DNA of 64,000 bases from CAYPPG01 sp964412555 (GTDB lineage Bacteria; Hinthialibacterota; Hinthialibacteria; Hinthialibacterales; Hinthialibacteraceae): NCBI GenBank assembly GCA_964412555.1, contig CAYPPG010000014.1, forward strand, positions 1 through 64,000, written 5' to 3'. The notes beneath the pieces were generated by a model. It worked only from the letters and a program-made list of their open reading frames with translations, was not told the origin of the DNA and ran no database searches. A program made the position numbers and the translations under genes. Positions 34,310 through 43,376 of the stretch are shown here, in pieces; within the stretch, counting starts at the first letter, position 1; each line of letters starts with the position of its first letter.

Positions 34310-35614
34310 TCATAAAAATCTCAACAACGTTTCCACCCGTTGTTTGGCGGTATTTTCGTCCAGTAGTCCTTGTTTTGACAGTGAAATCAGGGTGTCGGCG
34401 GAGGTTTTGAAGGCGCGTGCTCTGTCGTAGACATCCAAGTGGTGATGGGGAGCGAAGTGATGTGTTACGGTGATGGGCGAACCGTGGAGAATGAGTTCGA
34501 GGTTGCGAATCCATTCCGCGAGGCGTTTAGCGCCTTCTTGTACAGTTTTCGCGTTATTGGTCAGCAATTGATACTGAGCGGTTCCCCACGATTGGGTCGT
34601 TCCCCAGTTTCTGCCGATCATGAAAGGTGCAAGATGAAGAGCGGAAATCACCTGCTCGCTAATGGCCTGGATACTTTCCGACCATTGAACCGAGTGGCCG
34701 TTGGGACCGACATATTGGATTTCCACATTATCGAATGTGACCAGGTTGCTGTCGGCTCTTTTTTCGCGTACTTCATCGCGAAGGGATTCCAATTCAGCGC
34801 TAAGCCGTTGATTATATTCATTTTCCAACTCTCGATCCTGCTGTTCGGGCATTGTCATGCGAAAATGGACCGTGGGGTAACCGGCGTTGTGTTGGGCAAG
34901 TGACATATCCTGCAAAAGTTGCTGCTGGAGTTTGACCACCAGTGGAAGAGCTAGGAGCGGGGAACGCCCGTACGGGGAAAGCCCATCGGTATCAAGCCCG
35001 AAATAGAAGCAGGACGCCGGATTGAGAGGGCATAAGGTACTGCCCTCCCGGATTTGATAGGGGCGTAATTTTCGGGTCTCGTAATCGAGCTTAAAGCGAA
35101 TGGTGGACGGATCGATCACAACAAAACTCTCGATCATCTGGCGGCTGTTGTCTAATACAATTTCGCCGCAGAAACTGCCGTAGGTGAATACCGAGAGAAA
35201 AAAGTTCTGAACCAGTGTTTCAATGCCGCGTTCCCTTTCATAGCGGCCGGAATAGATGCGCTTGTCCAGATCGAAAAGAATCTTTTTCGCATCTATGAGT
35301 TGACTTTCATTTCCTTCTGAAAAAGAAAATGACTGAGGCGTGGAGCATAAGCGAACCCAAGCCCATACACCGGCGGAAACATCTGGAATATAGTCACGCA
35401 ATTTGCGTAAAAAAGGAAATAGAACACGGGAATCCACTCCTGGCGGTACTACGCAATCTTTCCCATCCTTCAACAGTGATAACGGTTCAAAAGAATATGG
35501 ATGAGATAAAGGGTGAGTAGGCAGGTTCTCTTTCGGAATCCAACGTAAAGAACGGAGGGTTGTGTGTGGTTGCCGCTTATTTCGATCAAACCATTTGCGA
35601 AGTGTAAAAAACAT
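34310..35614 (-). CDS. Orphan phage portal protein
   Basis: The 434-residue protein resembles tailed-phage portal proteins: FVVIDPSTIRFKLDYETRKL followed by a YFGLDTDGLSPYGRSPLLALP helix entry, a long helical stem (VVKLQQQLLQDMSLAQHNAG), and the clip/wing segment EQVISALHLAPFMIGRNWGTTQSWGTAQYQLL. Portals form dodecameric channels for DNA packaging. No terminase, protease, capsid or tail gene is near. The frame is complete and has a strong AAGGAGGAG ribosome site, so it may be expressed. It is flanked by two identical 33-bp hairpin repeats. It is probably a relic or domesticated gene. Confidence 0.8.
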   Translation of the reverse strand: MFFTLRKWFDRNKRQPHTTLRSLRWIPKENLPTHPLSHPYSFEPLSLLKDGKDCVVPPGVDSRVLFPFLRKLRDYIPDVSAGVWAWVRLCSTPQSFSFSEGNESQLIDAKKILFDLDKRIYSGRYERERGIETLVQNFFLSVFTYGSFCGEIVLDNSRQMIESFVVIDPSTIRFKLDYETRKLRPYQIREGSTLCPLNPASCFYFGLDTDGLSPYGRSPLLALPLVVKLQQQLLQDMSLAQHNAGYPTVHFRMTMPEQQDRELENEYNQRLSAELESLRDEVREKRADSNLVTFDNVEIQYVGPNGHSVQWSESIQAISEQVISALHLAPFMIGRNWGTTQSWGTAQYQLLTNNAKTVQEGAKRLAEWIRNLELILHGSPITVTHHFAPHHHLDVYDRARAFKTSADTLISLSKQGLLDENTAKQRVETLLRFL

Positions 35615-35815
35615 GGTCTCCTCCTTGTTGTTTGCTGAAAAAATGTGTAATCCTTCTATAATTAGAGAGAGAACCGCAAAATTTAGGAAATAATGCTGCG
35701 GAGGGAAAAATGTATATTGAACTAACTTGAATAAATATAGGGAATTAAAAGAATTTTACTGTGTGCTGACCAATGACAAACTTCTGCGGAATAAAAAGTA
35801 GTTGAAAATGGAAAG

Positions 35816-35851
35816 GTTGAAAGATGCGGGCAGGGATGCCCGCGCTCCGAC
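35816..35851. repeat. Dispersed hairpin repeat, copy D
   Basis: Same 33-base block as copy C at 34269, then CGAC as in the copies at 20588. It lies in a 305-bp gap (35615-35919) between the portal gene and the zinc-ribbon gene, where no other feature was found. Confidence 0.88.
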
Positions 35852-35919
35852 GAAGTTGATCGATGTGGGAAAAATTGGATAGATGAAGATTTGGATAAAT
35901 GAAGATAATGTCAACAAAC

Positions 35920-36378
35920 TTATCGTTTGAAATGCATCCCCCGTTTTGGTATGGAGCCAGACGGAGTGTTTTGCGCTGAAACTCCGAAGGAAGTGCTTCC
36001 GAGGCAACCGGCGCATTTCGTTCTTCCGGCCATGATGGTAGTTCCACAGACAGTACAGAAAGAAATACCGGAGAGTTGACGAAAATTCATCATTTTTTTA
36101 TTGATCCACCGCAAAACCCGCCGTTCGAGTTCATTGTATACTGCTGCTTGATCGTAATTTTCAATATCGTCTTGTCTTTTTTCCAAAAATTCGGCGAGAT
36201 CGTCGTAAAGGAGTTCAACGACATCATCGATGCTGCACTCCCGATCTTGAAATTCACGCATATGACCTTTACAGCAAATGAGTAAATATTGATCTTCGTC
36301 TTTGCAGCAGATATCATCACCGCCTTTTCCAATGTGACCACCGCAAATCGTACAGGTTCTTTCCATTTCATTCACCAT
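35920..36378 (-). CDS. Double zinc-ribbon protein of unknown function
   Basis: The 152-residue protein has a cysteine cluster at each end. The N-terminal one is CTICGGHIGKGGDDICC with a later CC near residue 35; the C-terminal one is CTVCGTTIMAGRTKCAGC near residues 108-125. An acidic, helical middle (DDVVELLYDDLAEFLEKRQDD) joins them. The ribbons look like zinc sites that could bind nucleic acid or protein. No family is recognised. GGGAGA lies 7 nt before ATG 36378; an upstream start at 36408 would add ten residues. Confidence 0.7.
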   Translation of the reverse strand: MVNEMERTCTICGGHIGKGGDDICCKDEDQYLLICCKGHMREFQDRECSIDDVVELLYDDLAEFLEKRQDDIENYDQAAVYNELERRVLRWINKKMMNFRQLSGISFCTVCGTTIMAGRTKCAGCLGSTSFGVSAQNTPSGSIPKRGMHFKR

Positions 36379-36593
36379 TGCACATCTCCCATGCCGGTTT
36401 TTTTGCACTCGGTTTATGCTACTATTTTACACTAGAATTCTTGGATTATAAAGTACATATTTAGAGATACTTGTTGAATTTCCATAATTCACGATTTTAC
36501 CAAAAAAATCCAAAACTGTGATATCTTTATTGTAACCTTTAGAATCAAAAACCTGTCTCAATCTTTCTGTTAAGGAAAAGTGGAGTTATTGTA

Positions 36594-36624
36594 TTGCTCT
36601 AAACGAGGCTATGTTCGCTATAAT
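36594..36624 (+). promoter_or_regulatory. Putative promoter of the GT39/NHL gene
   Basis: A consensus TATAAT (36619-36624) lies 26 nt before the ATG at 36651, with TTGCTC at 36594-36599 at a long 19-nt spacing. The -10 is convincing; the -35 is weak. Confidence 0.45.
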
Positions 36625-36650
36625 TCAGAGAACCGATAAGGAATTGAATC

Positions 36651-39600
36651 ATGCCCAATGAATCCATTCGTGTAACCAAATATGGTTTGTATATTCTTGC
36701 CATTCTCTTGTTTGCTGCGTTTATCCGTTTGTACGATCTAGACCGGATGGCTTTCCATCATGACGAATCCATTCATGCTTTTTATTCCCATGTGGTTTAT
36801 AAGGGGGATTTGAAGAGTTACTCCTATAATCCGGTTTATCATGGGCCGTTTCTTTATCATTATGGCGCATTGTTTTTCCTCCTGTTTGGTGACAATGACT
36901 TTGTCGCGCGTTTGCCCTTTGTCAGTTTCGGCTTGCTTCTTTTTTATTTTATTTGGCGGTTGAAACCCTACATCGGCAAAGAGGGAGTTCTTGCCACGAT
37001 GCTGCTGGTTGCCATTTCCCCCACCATGACTTATTTCAGCCGATTTGCCAGGAATGATATCTATATGGCCACAATGGCGATGGGGATTCTCGTTTTCGGG
37101 CTTGAATATCTACGCTTGAGACGTAATCGGGATTTGGTAGGAATGACCTTTTTTTTGGCTTTGATGTATTCATGCAAAGAAAATTCCTACATGACCGGTT
37201 TCTTTTTAGGTTCATTTATCGTTTTTTATGGAATCTATTATTTTCTGAGTTATCCGAAAGAGGGGCGAAAGCGGGCGTTGTATGAAATATTCGATCAGCG
37301 ATCCCCTTTCGTAAAAGTTGTCACCATTTATGCCCTCTATTCCTGCTTCGCTTTTTCACTGGTGTGGTATGTCGTGAAAAGTTGGGACCTTCCACAAACG
37401 TTCGATCAGCATTCACAAAACACAATGAATGTGCTTCACAGCACATGGGATACATTTTTGAAAAACAATACCTGGGTCATCCCGGTGTGGATATTCACGG
37501 TAGTTGCCGTGCTTTTCAGTTTATTTATCCTGTTCGCATGGATCAGCCGATGGGCCGCGCCGAAGGAGGAGGAAGGAACACTTTTTGAGAAGATCGCACG
37601 AAATAATGTTGCCGTCGTGGCGTGTGTTCTTGTTGCGTTGGGTGTCTACGCGCTTCTTTTCACGACGCTCGGTACCAATAAAAACGGGATGAAAGCCGGT
37701 GTCGTGGATTACTTGATGTACTGGATGTTCCAACAAGACAATCCCCGCATTGCCGGACCTGCCTCCTATTTTATTCCCCGTTTGTTGATTTATGAAATTA
37801 CCGCTCTTGTTTTTTCGGTTATTGCTTTTTTCGTTTATACCTTCCGCGGTTTGGGGGTTGTGAATTTCATCACCTTTCAGATCGGATTTTGGGGAATTGT
37901 TACTATTTACTGCCGATATGTTCTGTCCGGTTCCGGTTCTTGGCAGGAAGCGTTCATTGGTAGCATGTTTGTGCTTTGCATAGCCGGAGTTATTTTCATT
38001 GCCCGCAAACTCGTAAAAGCTTTTTCGTTTATTCCGTCGGAGATCGAAGAAAAAGAATCCGCAAGAGCACAGGATGAGAAAGGGTTGTCTCCGGACGGTG
38101 TTCGAGTCTTTTTCATCTATTGGAGTGTTTTTTCGCTGTTGATTTATGCCTTGCTTCAGGAAAAAGTTCCTTGGTTGATGGTCCATCAAGCACTCCCTCT
38201 GTTACTGCTAGCCGGTGTCTTTATCGGAGACTTGTGGCGGAAATTGAAGCCGGGTACGCTTCGTACCCTCTTTGCGGTGATCTTCGGATTGTTCGTAGTC
38301 TACGAAGCACGGACCGATCTTATTCTCAATCTGTATAATAATGACGATCCTCGTGAAACGATCGTGTATACCCAAACTGGGCATTCCATCGTTACCATCA
38401 TGGAAGAAATCGAGCGAGGCGCCAAAAAACTGGGATATGAATATTTGCCCCCGAATCCGACAAAAGTGATTGTCGCATTGCAGGGGGAAGCGTCATGGCC
38501 ATATGCGTGGTATTTGCGAAATTATCGCACCAGTCCGCAGGGAATGCCTAAAAAAAATGTACCCTATGCATTGGTTGATGATGAAATGGAATCGCAAATG
38601 AGAGCATGGGCGAGAGGAAACTATACAAAACGATTGGTTAAACATCGTGTGTGGTGGCCGGCTCCGGGACAAAGTGAATTACCGTTTTCGTCTTTCAATA
38701 AACAAAGTGAAGCGTGGAAGGCATTGTGGGACTATATTCTTTATCGAAAAGTATGGGGATCGCCTCCCGGCTCTGAAAATATTCTGTTTTACGCTAGAAC
38801 CCCCTTGCTCGAACCGGTGCCGAAGATCGAAGGTCCGAAGGGATCGGAAGAATTTCCCAAACCGCTGCGCGTGATCAAGATGGTTGGCAAATCCGGAACA
38901 GAAGAACAGGAATTCAACCAACCGCGGGGGATCGCGATATCTCCGGATGGAAACCGACTTTATGTTCTAGACGCTTTAAACGGGCGAGTACAGGCTTTCG
39001 ATAACAACCTCAATTATATTGGGTACTTCGGGGGACCTGCCTCGAAGAACAATCCCAAGATCAGTAACGGCGAATTTACTATTGACGAAGGAGATGGACC
39101 CAATGGAGGAATCGATGTCGGTCCCGATGGAACGGTTTATGTTACCGATACCTGGACTCGAACATCCTGGACTGACAGCAACGGAAACCGTATCGAAGGA
39201 AGTGGGCGTATTATCCGCTACAAAGTCGAAGAAAATGGAGGAGAATTTTTGCCTCCGATCACCCGTGCCGGCAACCAGCCATTTTTTGCACCTCGAGGCC
39301 TCGATGTTGCGCCAGATGGTACTCTTTATGTGACAGATACGGGTCATCACCGTATTGTCTGGTTCAATCCGGATGGAACGTTCGGAGGATTTATTGGAGG
39401 AGGAGAATTGCAGGAACCGGTCGGGATTACAGTAGGGCCGGACAATTTTATCTATGTTTGCGATGTCGGTCATAAACGAGTTGCGGCATTCGACCGAGCG
39501 GGACGTTTCATCAAGCAATGGATGGTCGATCCGGGCTGGGTTTCGAAAAACGATGTCGATATTTTGTGGATTGAACCGTATGTTACGGTTGATCGGCAGA

Positions 39601-39800
39601 GAAATGTGTATGTTTCCGATTCCACAACTCATACAATATTCCGTTACGATTGGATGGGGCAGCAAGTAGCAAAGGGTGGAGGATTCGGTTCCACACCAGG
39701 TTCCTTGAACCGGCCAAAGGGAATCGCAGTGGACGCTCAAGGAAATCTCTATATCGCGGACAGTTTCAACCATCGTGTCGTGAAGGCTAAAATGCAGTAA
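36651..39800 (+). CDS. GT39-like membrane glycosyltransferase (TIGR03663/Agl23-like) fused to a six-repeat NHL propeller
   Basis: The 1049-residue protein has two halves. Residues 1-560 hold about 12 membrane spans with an acidic first loop (FHHDESIHAFYSHVV) and YNPVYHGPFLYHYGALFF, hallmarks of the TIGR03663 family related to GT39 mannosyltransferases. After an exterior linker (about 560-740), six NHL repeats follow: FNQPRGIAISPDG, NGGIDVGPDGTVYVTD, FFAPRGLDVAPDGTLYVTD, LQEPVGITVGPDN, VTVDRQRNVYVSD and LNRPKGIAVDAQG, each with a NHRV-like end. The propeller lies outside the cell and probably binds protein or glycan. AAGGA precedes the ATG. Confidence 0.85.
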   Translation: MPNESIRVTKYGLYILAILLFAAFIRLYDLDRMAFHHDESIHAFYSHVVYKGDLKSYSYNPVYHGPFLYHYGALFFLLFGDNDFVARLPFVSFGLLLFYFIWRLKPYIGKEGVLATMLLVAISPTMTYFSRFARNDIYMATMAMGILVFGLEYLRLRRNRDLVGMTFFLALMYSCKENSYMTGFFLGSFIVFYGIYYFLSYPKEGRKRALYEIFDQRSPFVKVVTIYALYSCFAFSLVWYVVKSWDLPQTFDQHSQNTMNVLHSTWDTFLKNNTWVIPVWIFTVVAVLFSLFILFAWISRWAAPKEEEGTLFEKIARNNVAVVACVLVALGVYALLFTTLGTNKNGMKAGVVDYLMYWMFQQDNPRIAGPASYFIPRLLIYEITALVFSVIAFFVYTFRGLGVVNFITFQIGFWGIVTIYCRYVLSGSGSWQEAFIGSMFVLCIAGVIFIARKLVKAFSFIPSEIEEKESARAQDEKGLSPDGVRVFFIYWSVFSLLIYALLQEKVPWLMVHQALPLLLLAGVFIGDLWRKLKPGTLRTLFAVIFGLFVVYEARTDLILNLYNNDDPRETIVYTQTGHSIVTIMEEIERGAKKLGYEYLPPNPTKVIVALQGEASWPYAWYLRNYRTSPQGMPKKNVPYALVDDEMESQMRAWARGNYTKRLVKHRVWWPAPGQSELPFSSFNKQSEAWKALWDYILYRKVWGSPPGSENILFYARTPLLEPVPKIEGPKGSEEFPKPLRVIKMVGKSGTEEQEFNQPRGIAISPDGNRLYVLDALNGRVQAFDNNLNYIGYFGGPASKNNPKISNGEFTIDEGDGPNGGIDVGPDGTVYVTDTWTRTSWTDSNGNRIEGSGRIIRYKVEENGGEFLPPITRAGNQPFFAPRGLDVAPDGTLYVTDTGHHRIVWFNPDGTFGGFIGGGELQEPVGITVGPDNFIYVCDVGHKRVAAFDRAGRFIKQWMVDPGWVSKNDVDILWIEPYVTVDRQRNVYVSDSTTHTIFRYDWMGQQVAKGGGFGSTPGSLNRPKGIAVDAQGNLYIADSFNHRVVKAKMQ

Positions 39801-39851
39801 GAGTGCGCAGATTCAATCATGAACTAAAATTTCATTATTCTTCATCGCATC

Positions 39852-40883
39852 ATGAAGGCTAGAATTATAAAGATGGCGGATTCCAATCATAATCTCTATA
39901 ACAAATTGTTCATTCCCAAGGAAAAACAAGTTCTTGAGCGCCCAAGAACCTTGGTAGCAGTGGGAATAACAGACGATGACGCCCAATATCTCGATTACTT
40001 GCAAGAGATAGGATACATCATTGAAAAGCATGATCCCTCCCGTCGTCTACAACAGCAAATTCTTGCCAATATTCCAAACGTGTTGCTATTGGACATGGAC
40101 GGCTTGAAAGAAGAAGCGATAGCCATTACACAATTACTCAAGGAAAATCCACTCACCTACACGATGCCGATTATCATCGTCATCGGAATACGCGATTTGA
40201 TGAAAGAGATCGAAACGCTGGACGCCGGGGCGGAAGATTTTGTCGCCAAACCGTTTCCCCCTCAAGTGTTGGCCGCACGAATCCACACCAGTATGAGGCG
40301 GAATATACGGTTACAGGTTTCAAATCCTTTAACCGGTCTTCCGGGAGCCATTCATATCGAAGAGCAAACCACCAAACGGCTAGAGCAGAAACAACCTGTT
40401 GCCATGTGCTATGTGGATTTGAACAACTTCAAGGCGTTTAATGACAAATACAGTTACAATCGAGGAGACAACGTAATCCGTATTCTGGCAACCATTCTCA
40501 ACGAAGGGATGGCGCTCTTTGGCAAGAAAGGAGATTTTGTCGGGCATATCGGGGGGGACGATTTTATCATGATCACGGATTACGATCGCGTGGACGATAT
40601 TTGTGAATATGTGACAAACAGCTTCGATACCTTGATTCCTTACCAATATGATGAAGAAGATCGGCAACGAGGATTCATCGTTTCCATCAATCGTCAAGGG
40701 GAAGAGATGAAGTATCCGATCATGACGGTATCCATCGGCGTGGTTACTAATAAACAGAGAACCATTGACAATTATCTAGTTATGACAGAATTGGCAGCAG
40801 AAATGAAACAGTATGCCAAAACCATCTCCAACAATTCCACTCCACGGCGTAGCGTGTATCGTATAGATCAACGAACAAATTGA
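39852..40883 (+). CDS. Receiver-GGDEF protein with a GGDDF active-site variant
   Basis: The 343-residue protein has an N-terminal receiver domain (about 30-145). It has acidic residues in ITDDDAQ, the phospho-acceptor Asp in LLLDMDG, a Thr/Ser-equivalent IIIVIGI, and Lys in VAKPF. A GGDEF domain follows (about 160-320): NPLTGLPGAIHIEEQ, VDLNNFKAFNDKYSYNRGDNVI and HIGGDDFIMI. The signature reads GGDDF rather than GG[DE]EF. The first D that binds metal is present (VDLNNFK), so activity may be reduced or absent; no EAL domain is present. It would make cyclic di-GMP if active. The ribosome site at ATG 39852 is weak. Confidence 0.88.
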   Translation: MKARIIKMADSNHNLYNKLFIPKEKQVLERPRTLVAVGITDDDAQYLDYLQEIGYIIEKHDPSRRLQQQILANIPNVLLLDMDGLKEEAIAITQLLKENPLTYTMPIIIVIGIRDLMKEIETLDAGAEDFVAKPFPPQVLAARIHTSMRRNIRLQVSNPLTGLPGAIHIEEQTTKRLEQKQPVAMCYVDLNNFKAFNDKYSYNRGDNVIRILATILNEGMALFGKKGDFVGHIGGDDFIMITDYDRVDDICEYVTNSFDTLIPYQYDEEDRQRGFIVSINRQGEEMKYPIMTVSIGVVTNKQRTIDNYLVMTELAAEMKQYAKTISNNSTPRRSVYRIDQRTN

Positions 40884-40910
40884 TTTCATTTTCAATCAGG
40901 AGGTTCTTCA

Positions 40911-41897
40911 ATGGCACCCAATGTATTTGTTGCCAGGCAAATCCCCCAACCGGCATTGGACCGGTTACGACAAGCAGGCATTCAATTCGACGTCTATCCG
41001 GTAGATCAGGTCATTCCACGGGATGTCCTTTTGCAAGAAGTGAAAGGACGGGATGGAATACTTCCTATCTTGACGGATACGATCGATGAAAAGGTGATGG
41101 AGCAAGCGGATCAACTCAAAATCATCGCCAACTATGCGGTCGGTTTCAACAATGTGGATGTCGAAGCGGCGACACGGCGCGGGATCGCAGTCACCAACAC
41201 ACCCGGTGTGTTGACTGATGCTACGGCGGATTTAACTTGGACATTGCTTTTTTCCACAGCGCGAAAAGTGGTTGAGTCGGACGCCTATCTTCGTGCGGGG
41301 AAATTCAACGGTTGGGGGCCGCTCCATTTTTTGGGAATGGATGTATCGGGAAAAACGCTTGGAATTATTGGTCTTGGGCGAATCGGAAAGGCCGTTGCGG
41401 AACGGGGAGCGGCTTTCCGGTTAAAGATACTGTATTTTTCTGCGTCTCGTGATGAGGAGTTTGAAAAAGCGTATCCATATGAGGCAGAGTTTGTCGAATT
41501 GAATGAACTGCTTTTAAAAAGTGATTTCGTGAGTATTCATGTTCCACTGACGCCGGAAACGAAACACCTGATCGGAAGAGACCAATTGAATCAGATGCGG
41601 TCCCATGCGATATTGATCAATACGGCCCGGGGTCCGGTTGTAGATGAACAGGCATTGGTTGATGCTCTGAAAGAGCAAAAAATTTGGGGAGCGGGTTTGG
41701 ATGTGTACGAAGAAGAACCGAAAGTACATCCGGAACTTATTTCATTGCAAAATACAGTACTCCTTCCGCATATCGGTAGCGCGACTTTTGAAACCCGTAC
41801 GAAAATGGGGATGATCGCTGCGGAAAATCTGATTGCATTTTTTGAAGGGAAAAAGCCACCGAACCTCGTGAATGAAAAAGTCTGGAAAAAAGATTGA
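40911..41897 (+). CDS. D-isomer-specific 2-hydroxyacid dehydrogenase (glyoxylate/hydroxypyruvate reductase type)
   Basis: The 328-residue protein has the NAD(P)-binding GLGRIGKAVAERG motif and the substrate-domain TNTPGVLTDATADLTW. Catalytic Arg is in NTARGPVVDEQAL, Glu in YEEEP, and His in LPHIGSAT. It reduces glyoxylate or hydroxypyruvate to the D-hydroxyacid. AGGAGG sits 8 nt before the ATG. It follows the GGDEF gene by 27 bp and may share its transcript. Confidence 0.95.
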   Translation: MAPNVFVARQIPQPALDRLRQAGIQFDVYPVDQVIPRDVLLQEVKGRDGILPILTDTIDEKVMEQADQLKIIANYAVGFNNVDVEAATRRGIAVTNTPGVLTDATADLTWTLLFSTARKVVESDAYLRAGKFNGWGPLHFLGMDVSGKTLGIIGLGRIGKAVAERGAAFRLKILYFSASRDEEFEKAYPYEAEFVELNELLLKSDFVSIHVPLTPETKHLIGRDQLNQMRSHAILINTARGPVVDEQALVDALKEQKIWGAGLDVYEEEPKVHPELISLQNTVLLPHIGSATFETRTKMGMIAAENLIAFFEGKKPPNLVNEKVWKKD

Positions 41898-42066
41898 TCC
41901 TATACTATTCTTTGGAAGAGGAAGAGGTAACAAGGATAGTGTGTATACCTGTCCTTGAGATTGAGTGCCATCAAGGCAAGGGTAGACTTCGCTTACTCTT
42001 GCTACCCGCATCAGAAACACCGTCGGGACGGCATTATATTATTGCCCAAGGAAGGAAAAAAATTCC

Positions 42067-42624
42067 ATGGATTTATTGGAAAAAGGGAAAGAATTGGCTC
42101 GAAAAGGAAAACATGAAGAGGCGCTGGATCATCTCACTCTCGCGTTGGAGAATGACAAAGAGAATCCGGATGTGCACTTTTTCCTTGGGCTTTGTTATAG
42201 TGCGCTCGATCAATACTCCTATGCGAAGCATCATTATCAGTTGGTGAAAGTACTGCAACCCGACCATCCGAAATTAAGCCTGGTTTGGGATGGATTAAAA
42301 GGTGTCGATCCGGAAAAACCCCCAGAGAGAAAGCGTTCGCGTTCAGCAGCCGCAAAAATGCGCAAAGAGCAGCAAGCCGGTGAAGGGGAAGGCAGGCCTG
42401 TTGAGGAAACAGAAGAAACGGTACAAGTCGATTCCACGTATGAACCCTATAAAGTGACAGAGTCCAAATGGGAGAAAGCGTTTCCGTCGGAAGAGTTGAC
42501 GAAATCGGATACGGAGATGTCAACAACTCAGAAAATTCTCATAGTCGTGCTGGGGGTGGCGATTATTGGGGTGATTGTGTATTTTGTTTTGGGGGCGATT
42601 TATAATCCGGGGCTGGCGATGTGA
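42067..42624 (+). CDS. TPR protein with a C-terminal membrane anchor
   Basis: The 185-residue protein opens with two tetratricopeptide repeats (LLEKGKELARKGKHEEALDHL, HFFLGLCYSALDQYSYAKHHY, about 3-68). A charged, low-complexity linker rich in Lys, Arg and Glu follows, then one membrane segment (ILIVVLGVAIIGVIVYFVLGAIY, about 157-179). The TPR part faces the cytosol. It is likely a scaffold; no partner is evident. AAGGAAGG precedes the ATG. Confidence 0.75.
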   Translation: MDLLEKGKELARKGKHEEALDHLTLALENDKENPDVHFFLGLCYSALDQYSYAKHHYQLVKVLQPDHPKLSLVWDGLKGVDPEKPPERKRSRSAAAKMRKEQQAGEGEGRPVEETEETVQVDSTYEPYKVTESKWEKAFPSEELTKSDTEMSTTQKILIVVLGVAIIGVIVYFVLGAIYNPGLAM

Positions 42625-42836
42625 AGTAAGTGCGGTTGTCCTTTAATTTTTATCTCACCTTATTGTCCTTCTGTTAAACGGGAAAAGACATTACCGCTCA
42701 ATCGATTCGGTTTGAAATTTTTGGGAACCACTTCGTATACCCACCGTAGTAGTATTTTTCATGCCTATTGATCGATAAAATCGAATCATGTTCAATAAGG
42801 AGTAAATTATTTATCTAGGAATAAAAGGAGGGACTT

Positions 42837-43265
42837 ATGGTACGATTTGTCGGAACTTGGAAGCTCGTATCGTTTGAACTGCGCCATAATGATGGGAATG
42901 TTATCTATCCTTTCGGTGAAAATGCGACTGGATACCTTCTTTACAATTTGGACGGTTATATGTCCGTCGCATTCATGCGAGCTGACCGATCGCCGTTTTC
43001 TTCTCCGGATATGACCCAAGCAACTCTGGAAGAAAAAGGAAAAGCATTCGATGAAACCCTTTGCTACTGCGGGAAGTACACCATTCACGATAACCAAATA
43101 ACCCATCACATCGAAGTCAGTTTATTTCCGAATTGGATAGGACTGGATCAAATTCGGTTTTATGAATTTAGCGGAAACCTGTTGACGCTAAGCACACCGC
43201 CTTTGAAGGTCTATGGAAAAACGCAAGTTGCTAAGTTGATCTGGGAAAGAGTAAATTCAATGTAA
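42837..43265 (+). CDS. Lipocalin-like domain protein
   Basis: The 142-residue protein fits the lipocalin-like family (PF13924 type): MVRFVGTWKLVSFELRHNDGN, GYLLYNLDGYMSVAFM, CYCGKYTIHDNQITHHIEVSLFPNW and LTLSTPP..VYGKTQVAKLIWER. There is no signal peptide, so it acts in the cytosol. Members often accompany biosynthetic clusters, but none is seen. AGGAGGG lies upstream. Confidence 0.85.
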   Translation: MVRFVGTWKLVSFELRHNDGNVIYPFGENATGYLLYNLDGYMSVAFMRADRSPFSSPDMTQATLEEKGKAFDETLCYCGKYTIHDNQITHHIEVSLFPNWIGLDQIRFYEFSGNLLTLSTPPLKVYGKTQVAKLIWERVNSM

Positions 43266-43376
43266 AACCGAGAATGGTATCTATATTTAGACGGCTTCAT
43301 TAGACGGCTTCATCGGATGAAATGAATGAGATAATCTGTAATCGCTGTATCTTTCTATCAAACGAGGAGATCGATC

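Noticed and set aside
34310..36378. Prophage
   Set aside because: Only a portal gene is present; no terminase, capsid, tail, lysis or integrase gene lies within 10 kb. The nearby Xer gene is the housekeeping type.
37521..39773. Long minus-strand frames within the GT39/NHL gene
   Set aside because: They are antisense to a protein with six recognisable NHL repeats and membrane spans; compositions are not protein-like.
43289..43315. Direct repeat AGACGGCTTCAT in tandem
   Set aside because: Only two 13-bp units; too short to assign meaning.
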